Source of the DNA: CAIWHR01 sp963813415
Lineage (GTDB): Bacteria > Pseudomonadota > Gammaproteobacteria > Burkholderiales > Casimicrobiaceae
Reading direction: 5' to 3'
Length of the DNA: 64,000 nt
Assembly: GCA_963813415.1 (NCBI GenBank)
Contig: CAWEYW010000007.1
Span: forward strand, 248,001-312,000
Part shown: in pieces, positions 51,293 through 60,878 of the stretch
Layout of the letters: every line of letters starts with the position of its first letter
How positions within the stretch are numbered: the stretch's first letter is position 1
Made by a program: the position numbers and the translations under genes
The notes under the pieces: model-generated
What the model was told of the DNA's origin: nothing
The model's input: only the letters and a program-made list of their open reading frames with translations
The model's database searches: none

Positions 51293-52537
51293 CTACGGAA
51301 GGATCGATTCGCCGGCGAAGAGCGATGCCACGGTCTCGCGTGCGCGGACCTCGTGCATGGCCGCCCCGTCGACCAGCACTTCGCACGCGCGGGGGCGTGA
51401 GTTGTAGTTCGAGCTCATCACGAATCCGTACGCTCCGGCGGCGCCGATGGCGAGCAGGTCACCCTCGGCGAGCGCGAGGTCGCGGTCCTGCGCCAGGAAG
51501 TCGCCGCTCTCGCAGACGGGGCCGACGATCTGCCAGCAGCGCGCTTCCGACGGGCGCGGACGCACCGCATCGACCGGGTGCCACGCCTCGTACAGTGCCG
51601 GCCGGATGAGATCGTTCATCGCGGCGTCGACGATCGCGAAGCTGCGCTCCCGGCCCGGCTTCAGGAATTGCACCCGCGTCAGCAGCACGCCGGCGGCGCC
51701 TACGATCCGCCGCCCGGGTTCGACGAGCAGGCGCTCGTTGCGGCCAGCGAAGAGCTCGCCGATCATCGCCGCGTACGCCGCCATCGGCACCGGTGTCTCG
51801 TCGCGATAGCGGATGCCGAGGCCACCGCCGAGGTCGATGTGTTCCAGCACGATGCCCTGGGCAGCCAGCGCATCGACGAGCTGCAGTACCTTGCCGACGG
51901 CCTCGCGATACGGCTCGAGGCTCGTGATCTGCGAGCCGATGTGCAGGTCGATCCCGCGCACCGCGATGTGCGCCAACGAGGCGGCGCGCTCATACAGCGC
52001 CCTGGCTTCGGGGAAGGCGACACCGAATTTGCTCTCGGACAATCCGGTCGCGATGTACGGGTGCGTCCTTGGATCGACATCGGGATTGACGCGGAAGCTG
52101 ACCGGCGCGCGCACGCCCCGGCGTGCCGCGACGCCGTCGAGAGCCTCGAGCTCGCTCGCCGATTCGATGTTGAAACACAGGATTCCCGCACCAAGCGCGG
52201 CGTCCATCTCCGCGGCAGTTTTGCCGACGCCCGAGAAGACCACCTTCGCGGCATCGCCGCCCGCCGCGACGACGCGCGCGAGCTCGCCGCCGGAGACGAT
52301 GTCGAACCCGCTACCCAGCCGCGCGAGCAGGTTGAGCACGGCCAGGTTGGAGTTGGCCTTCAGGGCATAGCAGACGAGGTGCGCATGCGAAGCGAGCGCG
52401 TCGTCGTACTCGCGATAGCCCGCCTCCAGGGCTGCGCGGGAGTAGATGTAGCACGGCGTGCCGAAGCGCGCCGCGATCGCCGACAGAGGGACCTGCTCGG
52501 CGCAGAGTTCGCCGCGCGCATACGAGAAGGCGCTCAC
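51293..52537 (-). CDS. lysA: diaminopimelate decarboxylase
   Basis: 414 residues. PLP-dependent, with the lysine in YALKANSN, then GSGFDIVSGGEL, HIGSQI, DLGGGLGIRY, EPGRRIVG and the active-site Cys region GPVCESGD. It makes L-lysine from meso-diaminopimelate. Start is GTG 52537, whose last two bases overlap the stop of lptM (GTGA), indicating coupled translation; an upstream start would run through lptM. The gene pair lptM-lysA next to divergent cyaY is a common proteobacterial layout. Confidence 0.95.
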   Translation of the reverse strand: MSAFSYARGELCAEQVPLSAIAARFGTPCYIYSRAALEAGYREYDDALASHAHLVCYALKANSNLAVLNLLARLGSGFDIVSGGELARVVAAGGDAAKVVFSGVGKTAAEMDAALGAGILCFNIESASELEALDGVAARRGVRAPVSFRVNPDVDPRTHPYIATGLSESKFGVAFPEARALYERAASLAHIAVRGIDLHIGSQITSLEPYREAVGKVLQLVDALAAQGIVLEHIDLGGGLGIRYRDETPVPMAAYAAMIGELFAGRNERLLVEPGRRIVGAAGVLLTRVQFLKPGRERSFAIVDAAMNDLIRPALYEAWHPVDAVRPRPSEARCWQIVGPVCESGDFLAQDRDLALAEGDLLAIGAAGAYGFVMSSNYNSRPRACEVLVDGAAMHEVRARETVASLFAGESILP

Positions 52538-52779
52538 GGCCGCGACGGGCTGGCCGGGTTCACCGGAGGGGGCGGCACCTGTGCCGGTGCGGGCGCGTTC
52601 GGCGCCGGCACGGCGTCCGGAATCGACGGCGCAGTCTGCTGCGGCGTGGCAGCGGGCGGTGGCTTGAGGGGACCCTTGATGCCGCACGCCCCCAGGATCG
52701 ACACGCTCACGAGCGCGAGCAGAGCCGCCGCGACAGACCTGCTGTGGGCGCGCGCTGCGCCTCGGTGATCACGTAACAT
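52534..52779 (-). CDS. lptM: LptM (YifL)-type small lipoprotein
   Basis: 81 residues. Signal peptide with lipobox ILGAC followed directly by GIKGPLKPPP, the short conserved mature sequence of LptM/YifL, then a Pro/Ala-rich tail. LptM binds the LptDE translocon and aids its oxidative maturation in E. coli. The tail here is longer than in E. coli. ATG 52779 is divergent from cyaY by 63 nt. Confidence 0.88.
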   Translation of the reverse strand: MLRDHRGAARAHSRSVAAALLALVSVSILGACGIKGPLKPPPAATPQQTAPSIPDAVPAPNAPAPAQVPPPPVNPASPSRP

Positions 52780-52842
52780 GGTGAAGATGCTAGCACGCCG
52801 ATGCACGTCATTTTGGCAGTGCAGCCCCGCTACGGAGCCCTC

Positions 52843-53193
52843 ATGCTCACCGATTCCGAATTCATCGCCGCCGCCGACGCAACGCTCGCGATCATCGGCG
52901 ACGCGCTGGACCAGGCCCTCGCCGATTCCGACATCGATCTCGACTGGAGCCTCAACGATGGCATTCTCGAGATCGAATGCGAGGATGGCAGCAAGCTCAT
53001 CGTGAACCGGCACGTGCCGAACCGCGAGATCTGGGTGGCGGCGCGTGCCGGCGGCTTTCACTTTCGCGCGGATGCCGGACTGTGGCGCGACACGCGCTCT
53101 GGTGACGAGCTTGCCGGTGCGTTGCGCAAGCTGCTCCTGGCGCAGGCACATCTCGAGCCGGCATTCCCGCGCCTCGGCGCTCCAGCGGCCTGA
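52843..53193 (+). CDS. cyaY: frataxin-like iron donor CyaY
   Basis: 116 residues. Acidic first helix (LTDSEFIAAADATLAIIGDALDQALADSDIDLDW), central beta-sheet with VNRHVPNREIWVAARAGGFHF and C-terminal helix ELAGALRKLLLAQ, as in frataxins. It binds iron and modulates IscS-dependent Fe-S assembly. ATG 52843 is chosen; an upstream in-frame ATG at 52801 adds 14 residues not found in the family. Confidence 0.93.
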   Translation: MLTDSEFIAAADATLAIIGDALDQALADSDIDLDWSLNDGILEIECEDGSKLIVNRHVPNREIWVAARAGGFHFRADAGLWRDTRSGDELAGALRKLLLAQAHLEPAFPRLGAPAA

Positions 53194-53207
53194 CGCCGGG
53201 GCGCCGG

Positions 53208-53897
53208 TCAGGCTTCGAGGAGCGCGGTCCAGTTGCCGATCTCGCGCCGCGCGTGGACGTGGCCGGGAAAGAGGGCTTCGACCACCGCCCAGAAGCGTGG
53301 CGAATGATTGAGCTCGACGAGGTGCGCGACCTCGTGCGCGACCACGTACTGGGCGAGGGAAGGCGGCAAATGGATCAGCCGCCAGTTGAGGCGGATCTCG
53401 CCCTTGTGATTGCAGCTTCCCCATTCCGTGCGCGCGTTGGTGAGCTTCACCGCCGCCGGACGGCGTGACAGGCGCGCGGCCAGATGCGTCACGTGCGGGG
53501 TGAGCAGCCGAAGCGCTTCCTCCCTCAGCCAGTGACTCACGAAACCGGCGAGCAGCGGTTGCTCGTGCGGTTGCGGATGGCGCACCGTGACGTGAAAAAG
53601 ATCGGCCTCGATCGCCTTCTTGCGCGCCGGGAACACGGCGAGCGCAAGCTCCGAGCCCTGGAACAGGATGGAGGCGCCGCTCTTCCATTCCCTGGGCAGC
53701 ACGTCGCGCCGGCGCGCTCGCCACGCCTGCAGCGTGCGCAGGATCCATGCGGTGCGCTCCACGAGCGCGTCCTCGATCTCGTGGAGGGTGATCCACCGCG
53801 GCGCGCGCACCGTGAGGCCGGACAGCCCGATCTGCATGCCGATGGTGCGGCGGCGGGCGCGGTAGAGCCGGTAGTCGACGGCTTCGCCGCCAAGCAC
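53208..53897 (-). CDS. YgjP/SprT-like M48-type metallopeptidase
   Basis: 229 residues. Zinc-binding HEVAHLVELNHSPRFW (HExxH with a downstream His), preceded by WGSCNHKGEIRLNWRLIHLP, the YgjP (DUF45) pattern. Soluble, no signal peptide. GTG 53897 is proposed (VLGGEAVDYRLYRARRRT); there is no ATG nearby and the upstream plsC stop is 47 nt away. Cellular substrate is not known. Confidence 0.85.
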   Translation of the reverse strand: MLGGEAVDYRLYRARRRTIGMQIGLSGLTVRAPRWITLHEIEDALVERTAWILRTLQAWRARRRDVLPREWKSGASILFQGSELALAVFPARKKAIEADLFHVTVRHPQPHEQPLLAGFVSHWLREEALRLLTPHVTHLAARLSRRPAAVKLTNARTEWGSCNHKGEIRLNWRLIHLPPSLAQYVVAHEVAHLVELNHSPRFWAVVEALFPGHVHARREIGNWTALLEA

Positions 53898-53944
53898 GAC
53901 GCGTCGGGTCTCGCCTTCGCCGTTGTTGCGCCGTCCGCCGCCGG

Positions 53945-54658
53945 TCAGCGGGGAACGGAGAGTCGCGCGACCTCGTTCTCGATCCAAGTTTCCACTTCCG
54001 CCGTGAGCGCCTGATGGTCCTTGCCCGTCGAGCTGATCGGCGGGCCGAACGAGATGGTAACGGTTCCGGACCGTTTTCCGAAGATGCCCTTCGGCCACAG
54101 GTATCCGGCGTTGTGCGCCACCGGCACGATGGGCACCCCGAGGTTCAGGGCGAGTCGGGCGCCGCCGGTCTTGTACTTGGCACGCGTTCCTGCCTTGATG
54201 CGCGTCCCTTCCGGATACACCACGATCCAGAAGCCTTGCGCAAAGCGTCGCCTCCCCTGCTCGGCCATCTGCTGCATCGCCGTCGTCCCCGCCTTGCGGT
54301 CGATGGTGATCGGCGAGGCCAGCGCGAAGCCCCAGCCGAAGAACGGTATCGACAGGAGCTCCTTCTTGGCCACGTAAGCGAGCGGCGGGAAGTAGCGCGT
54401 CAGGGCGAGCGTTTCCCAGGTCGAGCTGTGCTTCGACATCACGATGTGCGGCGCCGCGTCCGTGGATGGAATGTTCTCGCGCCCCACTTCCCGCCAGCCG
54501 ATCGCGCAAATGACGCGGGCCCCCCAGAGATTCACGGCGCACCAGCTGGCGGCGAGACGGTAGCGGCCGATGCGCGGCAGCCAGAACGTGAGCAGCATGA
54601 GCGCCGCGTAGACCGGCGTCACGATCATCTGGTACACGAGGAACAACAGGGAGCGCAT
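53945..54658 (-). CDS. plsC: 1-acyl-sn-glycerol-3-phosphate acyltransferase
   Basis: 237 residues. N-terminal membrane helix, acyltransferase motif I as KHSSTWET (the HxxxxE form common in this betaproteobacterial subgroup), motif III YPEGTRIKAG, and VPIVPVAHNAG. It makes phosphatidic acid from lysophosphatidic acid at the inner membrane. It follows gmhB by 9 nt in the glyQ-glyS-gmhB-plsC series. Confidence 0.93.
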   Translation of the reverse strand: MRSLLFLVYQMIVTPVYAALMLLTFWLPRIGRYRLAASWCAVNLWGARVICAIGWREVGRENIPSTDAAPHIVMSKHSSTWETLALTRYFPPLAYVAKKELLSIPFFGWGFALASPITIDRKAGTTAMQQMAEQGRRRFAQGFWIVVYPEGTRIKAGTRAKYKTGGARLALNLGVPIVPVAHNAGYLWPKGIFGKRSGTVTISFGPPISSTGKDHQALTAEVETWIENEVARLSVPR

Positions 54659-54667
54659 CCGTGCGGA

Positions 54668-55222
54668 CTACTCGCCTGCGAGCAGTGCCGATACCGCAAA
54701 CGCCAGATCGGGAAAGATCAGCGTGTTCTTGGGGAAGTTGCCTTCGCGCAGCGTCTTCTCGCCTTTGCCGGTGAGCACCAGCATGGGCTGGGCACCCACA
54801 CCCTCCGCGCATTGCAGGTCGCGCAGGCTGTCGCCGACGCAAGGGACGCCCGCCATGTCGATACCGAAGCGGACGCCGATCTCCTTCAGCATGCCGCACT
54901 TCGGCTTGCGGCATTCGCACATCGCCTCGGCGGTATGGGGGCAGTAGAACACCGCGTCGATGCGTCCGCCCGCGAGGGCCAGCGCGCGGTGCATCTTCTC
55001 GTTGATGGCGTTGAGGGTAGCCATGTCGAGGAGCCCACGCCCGATGCCCGACTGGTTGGTGGCGACCACGACGCGATACCCGGCATGGTGCAGGCGGGCG
55101 ATCGCCTCGAGACTGCCGGGGATCGCGCGCCATTCATCCGGCGTCTTGATGAACTGCTCGCTGTCGTGATTGATGACGCCGTCGCGGTCGAGCACGATCA
55201 GCTTGGCGGCGCGGGAAGGCAT
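54668..55222 (-). CDS. gmhB: D-glycero-beta-D-manno-heptose-1,7-bisphosphate 7-phosphatase
   Basis: 184 residues. HAD-superfamily motifs DRDGVIN and ATNQSGIGRG, zinc-binding CPHTAEAMCECRKPKCGM, and GDSLRDLQCA. It removes the 7-phosphate in ADP-heptose synthesis for LPS core. ATG 55222 is preferred since an upstream start at 55264 would overlap glyS and add a non-conserved leader. Confidence 0.94.
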   Translation of the reverse strand: MPSRAAKLIVLDRDGVINHDSEQFIKTPDEWRAIPGSLEAIARLHHAGYRVVVATNQSGIGRGLLDMATLNAINEKMHRALALAGGRIDAVFYCPHTAEAMCECRKPKCGMLKEIGVRFGIDMAGVPCVGDSLRDLQCAEGVGAQPMLVLTGKGEKTLREGNFPKNTLIFPDLAFAVSALLAGE

Positions 55223-55253
55223 CGGGGCGGAGGCTCTCTCGCGCGACCGCGCT

Positions 55254-57389
55254 TCAGACCGCAAGTCGGGAAATATCGGCGACGCGGTTCATCGTCGCCG
55301 CCACGCCGCGCAGCAGCGCGAGCCGGTTACCGCGAATGGCGGGATCGTCGTCCATGACCATCACATCGTCGAAGAAGCGGTCCACCGCCGGCTTCGCGGT
55401 GGCGAGCGCCGTGAGCGCGCCGGCGTAGTCGCCTGCCGCGCAGCGCTCGCTGACGAGGGGCTCGAGCTTCTGGAACACGAGATAGAGATCGTGCTCGGCG
55501 CCTTCGCCCAGACGCCCGCGGTCGACGGCGATGGCGGCTTCGGCCTCCGCCTTGCGCAGGATGTTCACGATGCGCTTGTTGGCGGCCGACAGCGTCTGCG
55601 CCTCGGGCAGGGCTTCGAACGATTGCACCGCAGCGAGCCGTGCCGGCACGAGATGCACTTCGGGGGGCATGGCGTCGACCACCGCGGCGATCTGGTTCGC
55701 GGTGTAGCCCTGCTCGCGCAGGTAGCCACGCAGGCGCTCGTACATGAAGGCAAGGACCTCGCCCTGCGCGTCCTGCATCGCCGGAACGCCGTCGAAGACG
55801 CTGAAGGCGAGCGCGATCAGCTCCGGCAAGGGCAGGGCGAGCTGCCCGTCGACCAGGATGCGCAGCACGCCGAGCGCGGCGCGGCGCAATGCGAACGGAT
55901 CCTTGTCACCCGTGGGCTGCGCGCCGATGCCAAACATGCCGGCAAGGAGCTCGATCTTGTCGGCGAGCGCGACTGACTGGGCAACGGCGTCCCCAGGCAA
56001 CGCGTCGCCGGCAAAGCGCGGCCAGTAGTGCTGCTCGATGGCGCGGGCGACCGGAGCGGGCTCGCCGTCGTACTCGGCGTAATAGCGGCCCATGAGCCCC
56101 TGCAACTCCGGGAATTCGCCGACCATGTCGGTGAGGAGATCGGCCTTGGCGAGCTGCGCGGCGCGCTGCGCGAACACGCCATCCGCGTCGATGCGCTCGG
56201 CAATGGCTCCCGCGAGGGCGACGACGCGCTCCATGCGCTCGGCCAGCGTGCCGAGCTTGTTGTGATAGACGATCGTCGCCAACCGCGGCACACGGTCGGC
56301 GAGCGACTGCCGCCGGTCCTGGTCGTAGAAGAAGCGCGCGTCCGCGAGGCGGGCCCGCAGCACGCGCTCGTTGCCGCCGATGATCGCGGAGGGGTCGTCG
56401 GTGGCGAGATTGCTCACGAGGAGGAAGCGGTTGCGCAGCCGGCCGTCGATGTCGGCGAGCGCGAAATACTTCTGGTTCTGCTGCATCGTGAGGACGAGGC
56501 ATTCCTGCGGCACCTCGAGGAATGCCGGGTCGAAGGTCCCCGCGTAGACGGCCGGCCACTCGACGAGCGCCGTCACTTCGTCGAGCAGGGCATCCGGCAT
56601 GATCACGCTCGCACCGCCGGCAGCGTCCTGCAGTGCGGCGATGATGCGGCCACGCCGCTCGCCGAAACGGGGCACTACCTTGCCTTCCGCTTCGAGCGTT
56701 TCCTCGTACGCCTCTGCCGTCCTGATCTCGAGGTCGGGCCGGCTCAGGAAGCGATGTCCGCTCGTCGTGCGCCCCGCCGTGAGCTGCAGGCGCTCGCAGA
56801 ACGTGTTCACCACGTCGGCCCCGTGCAACGCGAGCAGGCGGTGCGCGGGCCGCACGAACTTCACGTCGTTCTGGCCGGACGAGGCGGGCGATGCATAGCT
56901 CATCACCTTCGGGATCGGCAATGCCGCGAGGGTGTCGTCGAGGGCTTCGGCCAGGCCGCGCTCGAGCGACTGGCCTTTGGCAAGCGTCCGTAGCCAGACG
57001 TACTCGGACTTGCCGTCGGTTCCCACGTAGAGATGGTCGGGGCCGTCCCAGGCATTGGGATAATCGGCGAGAAGGCCGGTGCGGCCGACCTTTGCGACGC
57101 GCCGTTCGAGTGCGACGGTTGGCCGCCCGGACTTGTCCTCGGCCACGGAGCGGGGCATCAGCCGCTCGATCATCTCCGCGTCTGGCGCTTGGTCGAGTAC
57201 CTCGGTGATGCGGACTGCCAGCCGGCGCGGTGTGGCAAAGCCGGTGGTGACACTGCCGGCGTCGAGATAACCGCGCGCGGCGAGGCCCGATCGGATGCCT
57301 TCGGTGAACGCGTCGCCGAGGCGCCTGAGAGCCTTGGGCGGCAGTTCCTCGGTGAGCAGCTCGACGACGAGCGTGGCAGTCGTGGGCAT
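55254..57389 (-). CDS. glyS: glycyl-tRNA synthetase beta subunit
   Basis: 711 residues, normal family length. Starts MPTTATLVVELLTEELPPKAL, typical of GlyS, and contains PVDRFFDDVMVMDDDPAIRGNRL near the C-terminus. It carries tRNA recognition in the alpha2-beta2 enzyme. Its ATG overlaps the glyQ stop by one base (TGATG), giving coupled synthesis of the two subunits. Confidence 0.97.
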   Translation of the reverse strand: MPTTATLVVELLTEELPPKALRRLGDAFTEGIRSGLAARGYLDAGSVTTGFATPRRLAVRITEVLDQAPDAEMIERLMPRSVAEDKSGRPTVALERRVAKVGRTGLLADYPNAWDGPDHLYVGTDGKSEYVWLRTLAKGQSLERGLAEALDDTLAALPIPKVMSYASPASSGQNDVKFVRPAHRLLALHGADVVNTFCERLQLTAGRTTSGHRFLSRPDLEIRTAEAYEETLEAEGKVVPRFGERRGRIIAALQDAAGGASVIMPDALLDEVTALVEWPAVYAGTFDPAFLEVPQECLVLTMQQNQKYFALADIDGRLRNRFLLVSNLATDDPSAIIGGNERVLRARLADARFFYDQDRRQSLADRVPRLATIVYHNKLGTLAERMERVVALAGAIAERIDADGVFAQRAAQLAKADLLTDMVGEFPELQGLMGRYYAEYDGEPAPVARAIEQHYWPRFAGDALPGDAVAQSVALADKIELLAGMFGIGAQPTGDKDPFALRRAALGVLRILVDGQLALPLPELIALAFSVFDGVPAMQDAQGEVLAFMYERLRGYLREQGYTANQIAAVVDAMPPEVHLVPARLAAVQSFEALPEAQTLSAANKRIVNILRKAEAEAAIAVDRGRLGEGAEHDLYLVFQKLEPLVSERCAAGDYAGALTALATAKPAVDRFFDDVMVMDDDPAIRGNRLALLRGVAATMNRVADISRLAV

Positions 57390-58315
57390 CACGCGGCTTT
57401 CGCAGCGGCGGCACCGAGCATCGGGAAGCCGAGCGCCTCGCGCGATTCGTAATAGGCCTGGGCCACGCTGCGCGACAGATTCCGGATGCGCCCGATATAG
57501 GCCGCGCGCTCGGTGACGGAGATGGCGCCGCGCGCATCCAGCAGGTTGAAGGTGTGCGCTGCCTTGAGGATCATCTCGTAGCCGGGCAGCGGCAGCTTCG
57601 CCTCGAGCAGGCGCTTCGCTTCGCTCTCGAAGAACGTGAACAGCTTGAAGAGCTCGGGCGCGTTGGACTGCTCGAAGTTGTACGTCGACTGCTCGACTTC
57701 GTTCTGGTGGAACACGTCGCGGTAGGTGAGCGTGCGCTCCCTTTTTCCGTTTGGCCCGCGTTCCTCCCAGGTCGCCCAGACCAGGTCGAACACGTTCTCC
57801 TTGCCCTGCAGGTACATCGCCAGGCGTTCCAGGCCGTAGGTGATCTCGCCGGTGATGGGATTGCAGTCGATGCCTCCGACCTGCTGGAAATACGTGAACT
57901 GCGTCACCTCCATGCCGTTGAGCCACACCTCCCAGCCGAGGCCCCAAGCCCCCAGGGTGGGGTTTTCCCAGTCGTCCTCGACGAAGCGCACGTCATTCTT
58001 GCGCAGATCGAAGCCGAGCGCGGCAAGCGATCCCAGGTAGAGATCGAGAATGTCCGGCGGCGACGGCTTCAGCACGACCTGATACTGGTAGTAGTGCTGC
58101 ATGCGATTGGGATTCTCGCCGTAGCGCCCGTCCTTCGGCCGCCGCGAGGGCTGCACGTACGCGGCGCGCCATGGCTCCGGTCCCAAGGCGCGGAGGAAAG
58201 TGGCCGTGTGCGACGTGCCGGCGCCCACTTCCATGTCGTAGGGCTGCAAAAGCGCGCAACCCTGGTGATCCCAGTAGTCCTGCAGCTTGAGGATGACCTG
58301 CTGAAAAGTGAGCAT
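57389..58315 (-). CDS. glyQ: glycyl-tRNA synthetase alpha subunit
   Basis: 308 residues. The class II synthetase signature stretches LTFQQVILKLQDYW, GAGTSHTATFLRALGPEPW, YVQPSRRPKDGRYG and NGMEVTQFTYFQQVGG are all intact. It forms glycyl-adenylate. ATG 58315 lies 50 nt downstream of the lnt stop. Confidence 0.97.
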   Translation of the reverse strand: MLTFQQVILKLQDYWDHQGCALLQPYDMEVGAGTSHTATFLRALGPEPWRAAYVQPSRRPKDGRYGENPNRMQHYYQYQVVLKPSPPDILDLYLGSLAALGFDLRKNDVRFVEDDWENPTLGAWGLGWEVWLNGMEVTQFTYFQQVGGIDCNPITGEITYGLERLAMYLQGKENVFDLVWATWEERGPNGKRERTLTYRDVFHQNEVEQSTYNFEQSNAPELFKLFTFFESEAKRLLEAKLPLPGYEMILKAAHTFNLLDARGAISVTERAAYIGRIRNLSRSVAQAYYESREALGFPMLGAAAAKAA

Positions 58316-58365
58316 GGTTGCGTGAAACGCGTGGCCCGCGGGCTGGCAGCGTCCAAACTGCTATT

Positions 58366-59991
58366 TTAGCGTGCGGCCTGTGCATCCCCGGTGCGCACCG
58401 CCCGGCGCGCGGTGCGCATGGCGGCGAGCAGTGCCATTGCCAGCACGAGGAAGGCGAGCGTGACCGCTGTTGCGTCACCCCAGCGTACGTACGGCGTTTC
58501 GCCGCGTCTGCCGTCGATCGTGATCTCCAGCGTGCCCCGGGTGAACCAGGGCAGGCGGGCGATCTCGCGGCCGTCGTGGGCGATGACGGACGTGATGCCG
58601 GTGTTGGTCGAGCGCAGCAGTGGCCGCGCGGTTTCGAGAGCGCGCATCGCAGCGATCTGGTTGTGCTGCTCGGCCGCGAGCGAGCGGCCGTACCACGCGT
58701 CATTGGTGACGTTCACCAGCATCGTGGCGGCGGCGGCCTGGGGCCGGATGTCGGCACCGAACGCGTCCTCGTAGCAGATATTGACCGCGACCTGCTGACC
58801 GGCGACGTCGAACGCGGGCTGATCCGCGGCGCCCGCGCTCTGATTCGCGAGCGGGATCGACAGTACCGAGCGGATGAACCAGCCGACGATCGGCTCGAGC
58901 GGAATCGTTTCACCGAACGGCACGAGATGGCGCTTGCGGTAGACCTGCGGCTCGGCCACGCCGAGGCTGATCACGCTGTTGTAGTAGCGCAACCCGCGCT
59001 GGCCAGGTTCCGGCGGCTCCACCGTGAAGAGTCCCGTCATCACCGCTCCCTGGCGCGCGGCGGCCACGCCGAGAAGATCCAGCAGGACGTTGCGCGGAAT
59101 TTCGTCGGCGAACGCAGGGAGTGCGCTTTCCGGCAGCACCACGAGGCGGCCGCGGCTTTGCCGCACCAGATCGGTATACAGGCGGAAAGTCTCACCGCGC
59201 ATCGCCGGGTCGAACTTCACGTCCTGGCTCACGTTGCCCTGCACGAGGGACACGGCGAGGGGGGCGCCAACGGGCGTGCTGAACGTCAGGATGCTCAACG
59301 CGGCACCCGCGCCGAGCACGATGACGACCGTCAATCCGGCGGCGAGGACCTGCAAGCGCCTTCGTGCGACGAGGGCATCCACGCCGGCCGCGCACGCCGC
59401 CGCAATGGTCGCGTAGGCGCCGCCCACCAGCCACACGCCGCCCAGGGGCGCGTAACCGGCCAGTGCGCTGCTATCCGGCAACGGCAGCGCCGCATAGCCG
59501 ATGCTGAGCCACGGGAAGCCGGAAAAGAGCCAGCTCCGCAGCCACTCGGACAGCGTCCACGCAGCCGCCGCCGCGGCGAGGCGCGCGATGCTCCCGGGCG
59601 GTGCAATGCGGGCCGCGACATAGCCAGTGAGCGCCGGGAACCATGCCAGGTACAGGCAGAAGAGCGTCGTCCCGAGGCCCGCGAGTGCGGCATCCATCTC
59701 GCCGAACGTATTGAGCGCGACATACACCCATGACACGCCGGCGAGGAAGAGTCCCGCGCCGAACGCGAAGCCAAGCCGCAGGGCCTCGCGCGGCGTTGCC
59801 CGCTGCCACAGCAGGAAGAGCACCCCCAGCGTGACGACGGGGAGCAGCGCGAGGCGGAAGGGCGCGAACGCGAAGACCGTTGCGACACCCGCAGCGAGCG
59901 CGAGAATCAGCGAACCGCGCTGCTGCGCCGGAGCGATCCCGGTGATCCAGTTCCAGCGACGAAGGCGACGCGGCGAAGGCGCAGCGCTCAC
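58366..59991 (-). CDS. lnt: apolipoprotein N-acyltransferase
   Basis: 541 residues. About seven N-terminal membrane helices, then a nitrilase-type domain with catalytic Glu (VLPESALPAF), the lysine region and Cys in VNICYEDAFG. It adds the third acyl chain to lipoproteins in the inner membrane. Its start overlaps the corC stop by 4 bp. Confidence 0.95.
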   Translation of the reverse strand: MSAAPSPRRLRRWNWITGIAPAQQRGSLILALAAGVATVFAFAPFRLALLPVVTLGVLFLLWQRATPREALRLGFAFGAGLFLAGVSWVYVALNTFGEMDAALAGLGTTLFCLYLAWFPALTGYVAARIAPPGSIARLAAAAAAWTLSEWLRSWLFSGFPWLSIGYAALPLPDSSALAGYAPLGGVWLVGGAYATIAAACAAGVDALVARRRLQVLAAGLTVVIVLGAGAALSILTFSTPVGAPLAVSLVQGNVSQDVKFDPAMRGETFRLYTDLVRQSRGRLVVLPESALPAFADEIPRNVLLDLLGVAAARQGAVMTGLFTVEPPEPGQRGLRYYNSVISLGVAEPQVYRKRHLVPFGETIPLEPIVGWFIRSVLSIPLANQSAGAADQPAFDVAGQQVAVNICYEDAFGADIRPQAAAATMLVNVTNDAWYGRSLAAEQHNQIAAMRALETARPLLRSTNTGITSVIAHDGREIARLPWFTRGTLEITIDGRRGETPYVRWGDATAVTLAFLVLAMALLAAMRTARRAVRTGDAQAAR

Positions 59992-60872
59992 CGGTGCGCA
60001 GGGCGGGGGGCGCCTTCGCCGTTGCTGCCCGGGACCGGCCTGAGCGGCTCGAGGTGCAGCGTGTAGAGACGGCGGCTGTCCGCGCGAATCACGCGGAAGC
60101 GGAAGTCCCCGATCGTGACGGCTTCACCGCGCTTGGGCAGCCGGCCGAATGCCTGCAGCACCAAGCCGCCCACCGTGTCGAACTCGTCGTCCGGAAAATC
60201 GGCGGCGAAACGCGTGTTGAAGTCCTCGATCTCCGTCTGCGCCTTGATCCGGTAGCGGCCGTTCGCCTCGGCGATGATGTTGTCCTCGTTCTCGTCGAAG
60301 TCGTATTCGTCCTCGATGTCGCCGACGATCTGCTCCAGCACGTCTTCGATGGTCACGAGCCCCGATACGCCGCCGTACTCGTCGACGACGATCGCGATGT
60401 GGTTGCGGTTGGCACGGAAGTCGCGCAGCAGCACGTTGAGACGCTTCGACTCCGGCACGAACACCGCCGGCCGCAGCGTGTCGCGCAGGTTGAAGCCCTC
60501 CGGATTGGCGTAGTAGTTGAGGAGCTCCTTGGCGAGCAGGATGCCGACGATGTCGTCCTTGTTCTCGCCGATGACCGGGAAGCGCGAGTGGCGCGTGTCG
60601 AGCACCAGTGGAATGAACTCCGCCGGTTCGTCCTCGAGCGACACCACGTCCATCTGCGCCCGCGGGATCATGATGTCGCGCACCGTCATCTCGGAGACCG
60701 ACATGACGCCCTCGATCATCGACAGTGCGTCGGCATCGAGGAGCTTGCGCTCGAACGCTCCGTGCAGGAGCTCCAGCAACTCCTCGCGGTCCTCGGGCTC
60801 GCGCGTCAGGAATGCGGAAAGGCGCTCGATCAGCGTCGGTCGCGATTCTGGCTTGGCGTCGTCGATGGCCAT
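59988..60872 (-). CDS. corC: HlyC/CorC-family CBS-domain protein
   Basis: 294 residues. Two CBS domains (MIPRAQMDVVSLEDE; IAIVVDEYGGVSGLVTIEDVLEQIVGDI) and a C-terminal CorC_HlyC domain (RGEAVTIGDFRFRVIRAD). Associated with magnesium and cobalt efflux or with lipoprotein maturation through its constant linkage with lnt. It lies 6 nt after ybeY. Confidence 0.94.
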   Translation of the reverse strand: MAIDDAKPESRPTLIERLSAFLTREPEDREELLELLHGAFERKLLDADALSMIEGVMSVSEMTVRDIMIPRAQMDVVSLEDEPAEFIPLVLDTRHSRFPVIGENKDDIVGILLAKELLNYYANPEGFNLRDTLRPAVFVPESKRLNVLLRDFRANRNHIAIVVDEYGGVSGLVTIEDVLEQIVGDIEDEYDFDENEDNIIAEANGRYRIKAQTEIEDFNTRFAADFPDDEFDTVGGLVLQAFGRLPKRGEAVTIGDFRFRVIRADSRRLYTLHLEPLRPVPGSNGEGAPRPAHR

Positions 60873-60878
60873 GGCGAT

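Noticed and set aside
53945..54658. PlsC motif I with Glu in place of Asp as a defect
   Set aside because: KHxSxWET is a common form in related acyltransferases; other motifs are intact.
53208..55133. Single 641-codon frame joining three functions
   Set aside because: Only its last part is real (YgjP-type peptidase); the rest is out of frame with plsC and gmhB, which have clear motifs and starts.
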